Shown: positions 27,398 to 36,795, numbered from the stretch's first letter. The stretch: DNA of 64,000 nt from Chitinophaga rhizosphaerae (GCF_003958645.1 NZ_RXLO01000002.1:434001-498000), one strand, 5' to 3'. Numbers and translations: made by a program. The notes: generated from the sequence alone by a model not told the origin.

Positions 27398-28795
27398 TTA
27401 TTTATAATCAGAAATTCCATTTCGCAACAGCTTCTCAACATCGGTACTAATGTCGTCAGCCGGGGCGCTCAGTTCGTCAAGCGGCACCAAGTTGGCAGGT
27501 GCATACCTGCGGTTCATGACGGGATCGGTTTCGTCGATCTCCCAGCCCAGGTATTCTAGCATCTGGTTAGGGGTGAGCGGCCAGATCTTCATCACGGCGT
27601 TCACCTGCTTCTCCAGATCCTCCTGCAGCTCCGGGATGGCCGAGAAATCCGGCTCCAGCCAATAGCGCCGGCCGTCTTTGTACATCGGCAACAGCCAGGC
27701 ATTCAGGTCATCGCGCAAGGAGCACCACTCCGGTATGATCTTGTTGGTAACGAACGATTTTATGGATGCCTCCAGGTTGGCCAGCGTACCCTTGCTGGGG
27801 TCGAGGATAACCGGCGGAAAGCCGAACACGTTGCACAAATCCTCTTTGGACATGCGCTTCACGCCCTCCATAGCCATTTCCTGCATAGTCTGGCCGAGGT
27901 TGATATACCCCAGTTCGGTATTGGCGAGTCCGACGCGGCCAAGATTCTGGATCCCGTTTACTTCCTGGTCGAGCCTGTCCTGCAGCTGATCCCGCTGCTC
28001 CACGGACATGCCCTTCTCCCCTTTCGCGAACATCACGCCCTTGCTGCCGAGGTTCTGCATAACGGTCGCACTGGCGCGGTCGGCTTTGCTGCGCTCCGTG
28101 GCGACCATTGCCCCGGCTTGCAGCGGCGCCATACCGTACAGGTGAGACCCGTCGGTCGACCAGTTCGGGTTCCAGTATTTCCAGTACAGTACGTCCTCTT
28201 TCCGCAGGTTGGTGATGTACCCGTGTTTCAGCTGGTAGCCAACGGGCACGAGGAAATCAGGGCGTTTGCATACGATGTCGATGTCTTGCGAGGGCAGACA
28301 CCACAGCTCCAGCGGTTCACCGCCTTCAATGCCTCCGCGGTTCGCCCAGGCTGTGCCGGCACCGGTAATGAGTTTGAAACCGTAGAGGTTCTCGATGAAG
28401 GAGGAGCCGCCCTGCATGGGATTCGGCCGCGCCAGCAGGTCAAGTACCGGGTGGGTGTCCACCGCCTTCAGCGCCTTCCGCCGCAACTTTGTAGCCTCGA
28501 TCGCTGCCGCTTTGGTGGTTGGAAAGCCACTACCCAAAAGCACCTTATACCGCTTGAAGGCGGCATCATTGGTCTTTTCGTAGAGATGAAGGGGAACGGT
28601 GGAGAACTTTCGGGCAGAATAGGAAATGATCGCGTATACGATCGCGTTGGCGGAATACCCGTTCTTCACATACTGGTTGGTGTTCTGCAAGTTGGATACC
28701 AACTGCGCTCCCACCTCCCGCATGCCGCCATTATTCACCGGCAATCGGCCTCCAAAGGCCTGTGCCGCGTATTTCAAGCGTTGGACAATGTTCAT
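27398..28795 (-). CDS. Portal protein, HK97 family
   Basis: A 465-residue portal that forms the dodecameric DNA channel of the head. Family blocks visible: NAIVYAIISYSARKFSTVPL, HPVLDLLARPNPMQGGSSFI, LWCLPSQDIDIVCKR, GMAPLQAGAMVATERSKADR, and DLCNVFGFPPVILDPSKGTL. Length fits. It lies 52 bases downstream of the terminase large subunit gene. Confidence 0.93.
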   Translation of the reverse strand: MNIVQRLKYAAQAFGGRLPVNNGGMREVGAQLVSNLQNTNQYVKNGYSANAIVYAIISYSARKFSTVPLHLYEKTNDAAFKRYKVLLGSGFPTTKAAAIEATKLRRKALKAVDTHPVLDLLARPNPMQGGSSFIENLYGFKLITGAGTAWANRGGIEGGEPLELWCLPSQDIDIVCKRPDFLVPVGYQLKHGYITNLRKEDVLYWKYWNPNWSTDGSHLYGMAPLQAGAMVATERSKADRASATVMQNLGSKGVMFAKGEKGMSVEQRDQLQDRLDQEVNGIQNLGRVGLANTELGYINLGQTMQEMAMEGVKRMSKEDLCNVFGFPPVILDPSKGTLANLEASIKSFVTNKIIPEWCSLRDDLNAWLLPMYKDGRRYWLEPDFSAIPELQEDLEKQVNAVMKIWPLTPNQMLEYLGWEIDETDPVMNRRYAPANLVPLDELSAPADDISTDVEKLLRNGISDYK

Positions 28796-28846
28796 TTGCC
28801 GTGTTTTACGGCCAAATCGGGAGAGAACCGGAGCCAGAGAAAATAT

Positions 28847-30283
28847 CTAGAACCATTCCTTTTGCGGCTGCGTGTGCCGCTGGATGGCTTGTACTATTGC
28901 GTCGTTCAGGTCATCGTGCAGGCCGTTCGGGAACGCCAGCAGACCCTGTTCGGGATCGTCGTACAGCATATCGACGAGACTTTGCCGGATAAACACCAGG
29001 CCGGCTTCCACCGGCGGCGTCGCCATCTTCGTCCGGGCGATCTTGTCGCCACCAACCACCTGCACCTCGATCGCCGGTATGCCATTGGACACCAGCGTCT
29101 GTTTGGCGCTTTTACCGGAAGCCTTCGCCTCGACGTAGTGTGGCGCCGGCAGCAGCTTCATAAACCGGATCAGCTGCGGGAACTCCTTTTTGGCGTGCCC
29201 GATCTTGTCGATGAAGATCTTACGGCCCTCCTTCAGCCGGATGGCACCGGATGTACAATACGCGCTGGCGTCATTCTTCTGCGCCTCCGTATAGGCCGTG
29301 TCCCAGTCAGAACCGTAGTCCTCCAGCTGGTCGGGCGTCGGGAAAGCGTTGTCCGGAATAGCGATGAACCACCGCTTCCATATCCCACCATCCTCCGGCG
29401 CCGGGCGCTGCTGGATCTGGCCGGCATATCCGTAGCTGCCAAGATCGGTCTGGAGCTTTTCCAGGGCTTCGCGCGGTAACCGCCGAACGTCCAGCAACCC
29501 GTCAATGTACCGATCCTTCAATTCAGCTGGATGGACGTCCTTACTGAGTTCGCCCGGCAGACAGATGTACCGCAGCAGCTTCTTTTTTCGCCATTCTCCG
29601 GCGGGATCCGCCTCGTGGAGGCGCTGCATGACCATAATGGTCACCGAACGCTTTTTATCCGTTTTCCGGGTCGCCAGCGTGCGGGAAACGAACCTCGTCG
29701 CTTTCTTCAGGTCGGTATCGCTGGTCGCCTGTTCCGGATTCAGCGGATCGTCGATCAGGATAAAGTCGCCATGCATCCCGGTAACCCGTCCGCCGGTGCT
29801 GGTTACGAAACGTTCGCCTTTCGCGTCGTTCTTGTAATGCGTCTTGCCGTCGGTGTCGTCTTTGAACTTTACGTAGTCCTTGCCGAACAAGGCCTGGAAC
29901 TTCTCCGACTTCAGGCAATCCCGCGTTTTAACAGCGTGCGCCGTGGCAAGATCTGCCGCGTAGCTGCTGGAAATAATCCTGGCTGATCGGTCTTTCACCC
30001 ACAACCAGGCCGGGAACAGCTGCGTAACGATGGTACTTTTCGTGGAGCCTGGCGGTACGTTTATCAGGACATCGTCCTGCGATTCGCCCCGCGCCCACCT
30101 CTCGTACACATCCTGCAGTTCATCACAGATGTACTCGATGTGCCAGTTGGGCACCAGCTCCGCCGCCTCGATCGTTTCCCACATTTCGAGAAAGAACCGG
30201 TAAAAACGGCGTCTACACAGCTCCGCCAGCGCTTTATTCGGATCCAGCGCCGGAAGCCCGGACGATTTCTTCAAGTGCTCCAT
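28847..30283 (-). CDS. terL: Terminase large subunit
   Basis: A 478-residue packaging motor. The Walker A is DVLINVPPGSTKST (residues about 71-84), Walker B is FILIDDPLNPEQ, and the C-terminal RNase H-like nuclease part has DYGSDWDTAYTEA and GLHDDLNDAIVQ with acidic residues expected for metal binding. It starts 50 bases inside the small-subunit gene. The packaging mode cannot be read from this alone. Confidence 0.94.
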   Translation of the reverse strand: MEHLKKSSGLPALDPNKALAELCRRRFYRFFLEMWETIEAAELVPNWHIEYICDELQDVYERWARGESQDDVLINVPPGSTKSTIVTQLFPAWLWVKDRSARIISSSYAADLATAHAVKTRDCLKSEKFQALFGKDYVKFKDDTDGKTHYKNDAKGERFVTSTGGRVTGMHGDFILIDDPLNPEQATSDTDLKKATRFVSRTLATRKTDKKRSVTIMVMQRLHEADPAGEWRKKKLLRYICLPGELSKDVHPAELKDRYIDGLLDVRRLPREALEKLQTDLGSYGYAGQIQQRPAPEDGGIWKRWFIAIPDNAFPTPDQLEDYGSDWDTAYTEAQKNDASAYCTSGAIRLKEGRKIFIDKIGHAKKEFPQLIRFMKLLPAPHYVEAKASGKSAKQTLVSNGIPAIEVQVVGGDKIARTKMATPPVEAGLVFIRQSLVDMLYDDPEQGLLAFPNGLHDDLNDAIVQAIQRHTQPQKEWF

Positions 30284-30698
30284 CGCTCAACTTCCCGTAG
30301 TCCACGTTTATCTTTTCTCCCTGCGTGGTAACATCGGTACGCTCCACCAGGCCGTTCAATCGTTGCGTGATGCTGGGGTTATAAATTCCCGCCATGCCGC
30401 CCTCGATTTGATCCTGCCTGATTTCGCGGCGTATACGCGCGCAGATACTTACGAAGGCTTCGTAACGCCCTTCGTAGTTCATGAAATAGTGCGCTAGTGT
30501 GCCAATCACACCTAATCCTTCTACGTAGTTCTCAAACCCTTCGAGGGTAAGTGGCTTTTCACGACGCTTATGAACCTCTACGGCATCCTTTCCGACGTAG
30601 TCATGTACCTCAAAAGGCGAAGTCTTTACCAGCTGCTTATATGCTTCAAACAGCTGGTAAAGGCGTTCGGGACTACTGATGCTTTTCGGTCGTCCCAT
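30234..30698 (-). CDS. terS: Terminase small subunit
   Basis: A 154-residue protein with an N-terminal DNA-binding region (MGRPKSISSPERLYQLFEAY), a central helical oligomerisation region and the C-terminal GEKINVDYGKLSDGALEEIV tail. The pattern is that of TerS proteins of the DNA-packaging family, located directly upstream of TerL and overlapping it by 50 bases. Confidence 0.82.
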   Translation of the reverse strand: MGRPKSISSPERLYQLFEAYKQLVKTSPFEVHDYVGKDAVEVHKRREKPLTLEGFENYVEGLGVIGTLAHYFMNYEGRYEAFVSICARIRREIRQDQIEGGMAGIYNPSITQRLNGLVERTDVTTQGEKINVDYGKLSDGALEEIVRASGAGSE

Positions 30699-30888
30699 GC
30701 TTTTTAGGTTTTTGTGGTCTTACGGTGTGCGTGTAGCCCTTCGAAACCGGGGCGCGCAACGGGGAGATGATGAGGTTTACCCATCCATCTTTGTCGGGAA
30801 GGGAATTGATCTGGGCAATGAATTGCTCGCGCTTGATGCCGATAAGCAATTCGCCACTGCTCTCTTTCACGTTAATTCCTTGGATCAT
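30673..30888 (-). CDS. Small phage protein of unknown function
   Basis: A 71-residue frame starting MIQGINVKESSGELLIGIKR and ending in a basic tail (QKPKKHGTTEKHQ). It overlaps the small terminase gene by 26 bases. The longer form from 30954 adds residues without a matching pattern. Unrecognised. Confidence 0.5.
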   Translation of the reverse strand: MIQGINVKESSGELLIGIKREQFIAQINSLPDKDGWVNLIISPLRAPVSKGYTHTVRPQKPKKHGTTEKHQ

Positions 30889-30976
30889 TGCCGAGTGTTT
30901 GTGAGTTACACCGGCTATAAACTGTGTGGGTAATCGGGTAGCCTGATGTAACAAAAATAGTAAAAATTTGAATTCG

Positions 30977-32389
30977 TTATACTTTTTGCGCCACGCCGAA
31001 ATATTTTTTTACCCGTGCCTTTACCGCACGCATCAACGCGTCCTGGGAATCGGCTTTATCCCCCAGCGTCACCATCACATCCTCGTCCATGGTGCCGGTG
31101 GCGACCAGGTGATGAACGATCACTGCGTTGTCCTGGCCGAGCCGATGCAGTCGGGCGTTGGCCTGCTGGTAAAGTTCCAGGCTCCACGTTAACGAGAACC
31201 ATACAATGATATTACCGCCAGCTTGCAGGTTGAGTCCGTGCCCCGCGCTGGCAGGATGCGCCAGGAGAACGCGGGTTTTGCCTTCGTTCCACTTACGGAT
31301 GTCGTCAGAACCCTTCAACTCCTGAGGCTTATAGGCTGCCAGGTGCCTGTGAAGGCGCTGCAGGTCGTGCTTGAACCAGTAGAATACCAACACCGGCGCA
31401 CCATTGGCCGACTCGATGATCTCCTCCAGTGCTTCCAGCTTTTCGGTGTGGAACTCGTGCGCCATCTTCTCCTCGTCGTATACCGCGCCGTTGGCGAACT
31501 GCAGGAGCTTGCCGGACAATGCCGCCGCATTAACCGCGGTGATCTCGTTGTTGTCAGCCAGTGCCAGCACCTGCCGACGTTCGAACTCCTGGTACTGGTC
31601 CATGATCTTCGCCGGGAGACGCACCTGCACGAAACGATCAATGCGCTCCGGGAGTTGCAGGTAGTCCGCAGCCTTCATGGAAATGCAGATATCGCCAATC
31701 TTGTCGTAGATCTCCTTCTCCATGATCCCAGCACCCATGATGCCGTCGTCCTTCTGGCCGTTCAGCACGTAGTCGTACACCACGTGACCATTGCGGCGGC
31801 CAGCTGAGAAATACTCCGTTCGGAACCCGGTGATGGTTTTGCCCAGGCGCTTGCCCTGGTCCAGCAAGTATAGCTGCGGCCACAGGTCGATAATGTTATT
31901 GGGCGCCGGTGTGCCGGTCAGGATCACCACGCGGTTGATCTTCGGACGGACGGATCGTAGCACTTTGAACCGCGCCGCCTTCGGTGACTTGAAGCTGCTG
32001 GACTCGTCAATGACCAGCATATCAAACGGCCACGCTCCCCCCAGCTGGGCCACCAGCCATACAACGTTGTCGCGGTTGATGACATAGATATCGGCGGAGG
32101 CCTTCAGCGCCTGCAGGCGTTGCTTTTCTGTGCCCAGTACCCGAGAGATCCGCAGGTGTCGGAGGTGGTCCCATTTGGCACATTCGGTCGTCCAGGTATC
32201 CTCCGCCACGCGCTTCGGGGCGATCACCAGCACCCTACCGACCTCCATGTACTGCCGCATCAAACGGTCAATCGCGGTCAACGTGGACACCGTTTTGCCG
32301 AGACCCATTTCCAGGAACAACCCTGCGGCTGGGTGTTCGATGATGTGCTCGGTGGCGTGTTCCTGATAGGGGAAAGGGGCGTACTTCAT
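30977..32389 (-). CDS. SNF2-type DEAD/DEAH helicase
   Basis: A 470-residue superfamily 2 helicase of the phage replication module. Motif I is LFLEMGLGKT (about residues 24-33), motif II is MLVIDESSSFKS, motif III VILTGTPAPN, and motif VI QANARLHRLGQ. It lacks long accessory domains, as usual for phage SNF2 proteins next to VRR-NUC nucleases. It probably remodels replication or recombination intermediates. Confidence 0.92.
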   Translation of the reverse strand: MKYAPFPYQEHATEHIIEHPAAGLFLEMGLGKTVSTLTAIDRLMRQYMEVGRVLVIAPKRVAEDTWTTECAKWDHLRHLRISRVLGTEKQRLQALKASADIYVINRDNVVWLVAQLGGAWPFDMLVIDESSSFKSPKAARFKVLRSVRPKINRVVILTGTPAPNNIIDLWPQLYLLDQGKRLGKTITGFRTEYFSAGRRNGHVVYDYVLNGQKDDGIMGAGIMEKEIYDKIGDICISMKAADYLQLPERIDRFVQVRLPAKIMDQYQEFERRQVLALADNNEITAVNAAALSGKLLQFANGAVYDEEKMAHEFHTEKLEALEEIIESANGAPVLVFYWFKHDLQRLHRHLAAYKPQELKGSDDIRKWNEGKTRVLLAHPASAGHGLNLQAGGNIIVWFSLTWSLELYQQANARLHRLGQDNAVIVHHLVATGTMDEDVMVTLGDKADSQDALMRAVKARVKKYFGVAQKV

Positions 32390-32616
32390 GGCTTTTCGAA
32401 ATTTACCATGTTCATTCTTTCCAAATAATCCATGACATCCGAGTCACGATCAAAACCGCCCCCGCTCCTTCCGTCTTTATGCTTGTACCCCCAATGCTCC
32501 CCATCATATCCGCCCTTTGCGATCCTGTAAATGGTAAATCCTTGTTTTTGAAAGGCGGATATTCTCCTAGCATGTGCCTTTCTTCCTTCTTCTTGTTTCT
32601 CCCTTTTACTACTCAT
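32386..32616 (-). CDS. Small basic protein of unknown function
   Basis: A 76-residue protein: a Lys/Arg-rich helix (MSSKREKQEEGRKAHARRIS) then an aromatic and Gly-rich part (HWGYKHKDGRSGGGFDRDSD). It overlaps both neighbours by 4 bases (ATGA), so it is translated within the helicase-nuclease operon. Unrecognised; nucleic-acid binding is possible. Confidence 0.6.
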   Translation of the reverse strand: MSSKREKQEEGRKAHARRISAFQKQGFTIYRIAKGGYDGEHWGYKHKDGRSGGGFDRDSDVMDYLERMNMVNFEKP

Positions 32617-32894
32617 AACTCAATGATTTTAAAAAAGTTCTGTAATGTTTCTTCATCCCATATCACCGTCACTTCAAAGCCCATCCGGCGGAGTTTGCGA
32701 TGAACCGTCTGCTGGCGTGGGCTCAGTGATCCGCCTGGCGCCTTCATCTCTACGATCCAGAACCGGCCGCCGGGCATCAGGACAATCCGGTCAGGAAAGC
32801 CGGTGAACATCAGGATGAAAATTTTGATCGCCAGTCCGCCCAGTTTCTTCACACGTTCACGGAGTCGGGTTTCGAGTTTTGATTCTTGTGCCAT
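32613..32894 (-). CDS. VRR-NUC domain nuclease
   Basis: A 93-residue PD-(D/E)xK nuclease. The active-site block is TGFPDRIVLMPGGRFWIVEM followed by KAPGGSLSPRQ, giving the D...ExK triad and the Q motif of VRR-NUC. Phage members are often paired with SNF2 helicases, as here, and may process branched DNA. Start at MAQESKLETR (32894) is the conserved N-terminus. Confidence 0.9.
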   Translation of the reverse strand: MAQESKLETRLRERVKKLGGLAIKIFILMFTGFPDRIVLMPGGRFWIVEMKAPGGSLSPRQQTVHRKLRRMGFEVTVIWDEETLQNFFKIIEL

Positions 32895-32903
32895 TTTCAG
32901 GTT

Positions 32904-33139
32904 TGTTGCCACTGTTCCACTGTTACCACAAATTCCCATACATTCTATTACGCGTGTTTAGGCGAGTGTTATTCTTATCTACATCCCCTAATTAACCTTT
33001 TCGATAAGTTATAGTATTTCGTGGTAACAGTGGTAACAATTGGTTAGGATTCCTTACTGTATTGTCTTTCGATGTTACCACGACTTATTTTTCGTGGTAA
33101 CATTCGTGGTAACAGTGGTAACATCATCTGTTACCACGA
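32904..33139. repeat. Cluster of TGTTACCAC repeats; candidate phage replication origin
   Basis: About ten copies of TGTTACCACGA or its complement TCGTGGTAACA occur in 236 bases. Full copies: 33019-33029, 33073-33083, 33092-33102, 33104-33114, 33129-33139; near copies at 32904, 32913, 32921, 33029 and 33114. They occur in both orientations around an AT-rich segment (32950-33018). The cluster includes the last codons of the primase gene. Iteron clusters beside the initiator or primase gene are typical origins. Confidence 0.65.
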
Positions 33140-35549
33140 AATCAGTTCTCACGTAGCCTTTTTGTAAACCATAGAAGCCAAATCGTGACTTCGCCGACCT
33201 ACATTCATCCCACCCCTTCATTGCCCGCATCATGTCGTGTACTTCCTTCGTGTTGTATTTGTTCATCTCCTTCTGCTGCCCTCCCAGCACCTCGCACCAT
33301 ATCTCCGCCACGCAGACACGGGTGCGTTGGTGAGTGCCTGGCGCCGCCAGTTCATCGCCAGCCAGGAACGCGCGGCGCTGGTAGATGTCCATTTGCTCCC
33401 AGTTGTCCGGCAGCAGGGTGTCCAGGTACCGGGCGATCATACCGGCGCGCTCGTCGTGCTCGGCGTGTTCCGCCTGCACGGCAGTGGCCATGTCTTCGAT
33501 CTCCTTGGGAAGGAATAACGGCTCCCCGGCCCTGTACAACTCCATCGCCTCTGCCCATACCTGCCCTCTCTCCTCTTCGGTAAGGTGAACGAATACGTCT
33601 TTGGTTGGCGGCGTGACGTGGATATCGACAGGCCAGAACCGGCGGTTACCCGTCGGGTCACGCAGGAAGTTGCGGTTGTTGCTGGTGCCCCACAGGATGC
33701 ACTGCCGAGGGAAGTCCTCCACGCGCCGGCCATAGGCTACCCGGTAGCGGTCTACCCGCTTGCTGATGAAGTGCTTTACGATTTCCACCTCCGCGCGTTT
33801 AAGCCCGGCGAGCTCCGCCATTTCAAGGATCCATACACCCTGTACGGCTTCATAAGCATCTTTTCCCTGCACCGTGGTGAGCGAATCGGAATACCATGCG
33901 CCGCCGAGGGCATCGATCAGTGAGGATTTCTTCTTTCCCTGTGGGCCAACAGTTACGATCATGTAGTCGAACTTGGCGCCGGGGCGGAAAATGCGGGTGA
34001 CTGCGGCAACCAGCACTTTACGGATTACAGTGCGTACATAGATATTATCCTCGGCGCCCAGGTAGTCGATCAGCAGCTGGTCCACACGAGGCACGCCGTC
34101 CCATTTCAACCCCTCCAGGTATTGCCGTACCGGGTGGAAGCCGTTGGCGGCGGTAACCAGGTTCATACCGTCCTGCACCTTCTGCACGCCGGTGATATTG
34201 TACACGCTTTCCAGGTAGTGCCTCACGCCGGCGTCGTCCACATCCGTGAGGTAGGCGGTCTGCGGGGTGACTTTGCGCCACGGCAGGTTCTTCAGCGCCA
34301 CCTCGCGGCGCTCGAACTGGTTAAGGGCGAAGCGGCCTTTGAGTGCCGGGTCGTTCTGCAGCACCCGCATGATGTTGTCGATGGTGGAGTAGTAATTACC
34401 CTTCTTGTCCACGTCCATATCCGCCAACCATTCATCACTGGCAGGCTCGGCATCCAACTCCTGCAGGTCGTCGGAAAAGTCGGCATGCGCCTCCCCAAGC
34501 CGTTCGGCACCTAATTGCCGGCGCACCTGGGGGTCTTTGGCCGCGAGCTCCTGCATGGCGAGGAACGACGGTAGCTTATTGGACGGGGTGTCTTCCCGTG
34601 CATCTTCATCCTGCAGGCCGAACCGGTGCAGGCGCACCAGGTCGAACGCGTTGCATAGCTTGCCGCTGGTCGGGTCAGTCCCGTGGTGACTGTAGGCGTA
34701 TTTATCATCATACACCACCAGCCCGGCGCTGGTGCTTCCTTCCTTGTAGGTAAAGCGGTCGGCTACGTCGCAGGTATCGTACACATCCGACAGGTAAACC
34801 TCAATAGCCTCGCCGATGGAGTACGTCCGGCAGAATGCACCAATAATGCCCGGCTTCAGCAACGGGTCGCCCTGCTTGCGCAGTTCGCGGAGCGTAATAT
34901 CCGATTCGCGGCTGCTGGTCGGCCATTCGCTGCTGTCGCGCCAGTCGCGGTACGACGCCAGCACATCGTCGGCACAAAGCCAGGGGCCGTCCTGGTGCTC
35001 GAAGCGGTAAACCCCATCCTTCGCCGTGGAGGGCCAGTACATGAGCCGCTCCGGTTGGTAAGTAGTGGGATCGAATAACTCGATGCCGACCATCCCGGCC
35101 ACCCGCCGCGCGATCGCAACATATTCGTCCGGGCCGACTTCACGATCCAGCGGCAGGATAAGCCGTAGGCGCGGCGCTTCCGGGGAATGCTTGTGCGTGC
35201 TGTAGAGCGCCGCAGCATTGTCGTGCAGCAGGGTGAATTCGTCCCACACCCCCTGTGTAGCAAAGTCCAGGTCGAGAGTAAGCAACTGGCGGTGCACGAC
35301 CGTGCCGGCCTTACGCCGGCCACCAGCCAGGTAGCCGCCAACGAATCCCCCGATATCTTTTATTTCATCTTGCCGCGACTTCTTCGCCTTCAGGTACTCC
35401 TGGTAGGTCTCCGTTGTTCGGTGGGTGGCGGAGAGCTTCGCCACCAGGTCAGACCATAGCACCTGCTTGTTCTTCCAATTCCGCTCCATCCGGTAGCGGC
35501 CAGTGGCGATATCCAGCTGGCCGTCATATTGCATAGTCTGTGATGTCAT
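33075..35549 (-). CDS. Primase-helicase, VapE-type C-terminal ATPase
   Basis: An 824-residue two-part replication protein. The N-terminal part has a primase-polymerase-like core: LLTLDLDFA near residue 90 (acidic pair) and HSPEAPRLRLILPLDREV. The C-terminal part is a VapE/superfamily 3-type ATPase: Walker A in VGPQGKKKSSLIDALGG, then GVWILEMAELAGLKRAEVE and CILWGTSNNRNFLRDPTGNR. It probably primes and unwinds at the origin. Its last 15 residues (VTTVTTNVTTKNKSW) are simply the translation of the iteron repeats, which suggests that the origin spread into the 3' end of the gene. Confidence 0.9.
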   Translation of the reverse strand: MTSQTMQYDGQLDIATGRYRMERNWKNKQVLWSDLVAKLSATHRTTETYQEYLKAKKSRQDEIKDIGGFVGGYLAGGRRKAGTVVHRQLLTLDLDFATQGVWDEFTLLHDNAAALYSTHKHSPEAPRLRLILPLDREVGPDEYVAIARRVAGMVGIELFDPTTYQPERLMYWPSTAKDGVYRFEHQDGPWLCADDVLASYRDWRDSSEWPTSSRESDITLRELRKQGDPLLKPGIIGAFCRTYSIGEAIEVYLSDVYDTCDVADRFTYKEGSTSAGLVVYDDKYAYSHHGTDPTSGKLCNAFDLVRLHRFGLQDEDAREDTPSNKLPSFLAMQELAAKDPQVRRQLGAERLGEAHADFSDDLQELDAEPASDEWLADMDVDKKGNYYSTIDNIMRVLQNDPALKGRFALNQFERREVALKNLPWRKVTPQTAYLTDVDDAGVRHYLESVYNITGVQKVQDGMNLVTAANGFHPVRQYLEGLKWDGVPRVDQLLIDYLGAEDNIYVRTVIRKVLVAAVTRIFRPGAKFDYMIVTVGPQGKKKSSLIDALGGAWYSDSLTTVQGKDAYEAVQGVWILEMAELAGLKRAEVEIVKHFISKRVDRYRVAYGRRVEDFPRQCILWGTSNNRNFLRDPTGNRRFWPVDIHVTPPTKDVFVHLTEEERGQVWAEAMELYRAGEPLFLPKEIEDMATAVQAEHAEHDERAGMIARYLDTLLPDNWEQMDIYQRRAFLAGDELAAPGTHQRTRVCVAEIWCEVLGGQQKEMNKYNTKEVHDMMRAMKGWDECRSAKSRFGFYGLQKGYVRTDFVVTDDVTTVTTNVTTKNKSW

Positions 35550-35561
35550 GTTTGTTTGGGT

Positions 35562-35867
35562 TTATTCCTCGCTGCCGGCAATTCCCATAGGCGATTTATT
35601 GCTGTAGGTTCCTGCAGGACGTTCGATTTTACGAATGCCATCCTCGTCAAGCTGCAGGAACTTCGTGGGCGCCTCGTGGCGTTGCCCGGTCAGCTTGGCG
35701 TATAGAACCTCTGTCTTTGCGGACTCCACGATAACCTTGCCTACGTCTGAAATCGCTTTGGAGCGCTCGATCTCGGTGTTGAGCTCCTCTGGGGTCATGT
35801 TCTCGTTGGCAAGCCGTTCGAGCGCGGCGAACATGTGATCACGCAGGTCACTGATTTTGTTTTTCAT
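35562..35867 (-). CDS. Small helical phage protein
   Basis: A 101-residue protein (DLRDHMFAALERLANENMTP, EELNTEIERSKAISDVGKVI) that is mostly helical with a disordered end. Similar short proteins occur in replication regions of Bacteroidota phages, but I cannot name a family. It overlaps the HNH-like gene by 20 bases. Confidence 0.6.
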   Translation of the reverse strand: MKNKISDLRDHMFAALERLANENMTPEELNTEIERSKAISDVGKVIVESAKTEVLYAKLTGQRHEAPTKFLQLDEDGIRKIERPAGTYSNKSPMGIAGSEE

Positions 35868-36483
35868 CTTTCAACTGTTTAATGCGTTTGTTAATCTGAC
35901 GGTTGAGTACGCCGCGAAGCTGTACGGTCTGCACAATCGGTTTCGGAAGGTTGTGAACGGAGTTGCGTTGCATGAGCTCGCGGCAGGAAACGGCTTCCAG
36001 GTTCTCAGGGCGGTAATCCATCGTATCGCCGTTCTTGAAGATCACTTTCAGTCCTCTGGCCAACGGGCCGTTTTCTTTCTCCCATACGTACCGCTGAAGG
36101 GGTATCCATACGGATTGCGAGACCCGGATGAATTTATATGGCACGCCACGCTTATCGTTTCGTACAGTAATTGCCATATCATACAAGGTATTCGGGGGCA
36201 GTTGGCCCTTTTTGAAGCGGTTTTTCGCTGACCGTGCGATACCTTCCGGGCTGCAGTACTCCGATTGCTTCCGTCCTTTATTGAATGAGACCTGCCCTTT
36301 CTTGAACTGACTTTCTTTCCGAAATCGCTCAATCACTTCCGGCGGAGCCACCAGCCCCAGCAACGCCATTCGCTGCCGCGCAGCGCTTTCCGATCGCCCC
36401 AAAAGGATCGACATCCGTTTTGCCGGCACGGTCAGGTAATTCTTACGTAAAAAATCGTCTTCCTCTGGCGTGAACTTTCTCAT
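35848..36483 (-). CDS. HNH-like protein with degenerate active site
   Basis: A 211-residue protein. Residues 1-45 form a helix-turn-helix (FTPEEDDFLRKNYLTVPAKR, SILLGRSESAARQRMALLG). Further on, VWIPLQRYVWEKENGPLARG and then VIFKNGDTMDYRPENLEAVS match the frame of HNH_3-type homing nucleases, where one expects HRxVWE and vDHIDG. The first His is Gln and the second His position is Phe, so catalysis is doubtful. It may now serve as a DNA-binding regulator. It ends inside the next gene by 20 bases. Confidence 0.7.
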   Translation of the reverse strand: MRKFTPEEDDFLRKNYLTVPAKRMSILLGRSESAARQRMALLGLVAPPEVIERFRKESQFKKGQVSFNKGRKQSEYCSPEGIARSAKNRFKKGQLPPNTLYDMAITVRNDKRGVPYKFIRVSQSVWIPLQRYVWEKENGPLARGLKVIFKNGDTMDYRPENLEAVSCRELMQRNSVHNLPKPIVQTVQLRGVLNRQINKRIKQLKDEKQNQ

Positions 36484-36794
36484 GGCTTATCCTTTTCCAG
36501 TGTCTGAATCTCCCGGTTGATGTACCAGATCGCTTTCTGCAGATCCTCGACATGCTTCGCAGGATCTTTACGCCCGGCACGGCACAGGTACTTCACCGCA
36601 TTGCCGATGCGGTAATTGAACCCCTGGTCTTCGATGAAGTCGATGACTTCAATGGCGCCGGCCGTATAATGACCGGGGCGGTTGACGAAGTCATTTTCCG
36701 GGCTACACTGTTTTCCCTGCGCGTCTCTTTGCGCAGCGCGTTCAATGGCGCGCTGAAGATTCTCTAACCCCGTATCTTTAAAAAATATTTTCAT
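36480..36794 (-). CDS. DUF3310 protein
   Basis: A 104-residue protein with the DUF3310 block: NRPGHYTAGAIEVIDFIEDQ, then YRIGNAVKYLCRAGRKDPAK and HVEDLQKAIWYINREI. The family is common in phages as a nucleotide kinase-like or turnover-related small protein, though its role is not settled. The start at 36794 leaves one base after the polymerase stop. Confidence 0.85.
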   Translation of the reverse strand: MKIFFKDTGLENLQRAIERAAQRDAQGKQCSPENDFVNRPGHYTAGAIEVIDFIEDQGFNYRIGNAVKYLCRAGRKDPAKHVEDLQKAIWYINREIQTLEKDKP

Positions 36795-36795
36795 G

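Noticed and set aside
33075..33125. The threonine-rich C-terminus of the primase as a functional domain
   Set aside because: It is fully explained as translation of the origin-like repeats, so no function is assigned to it.
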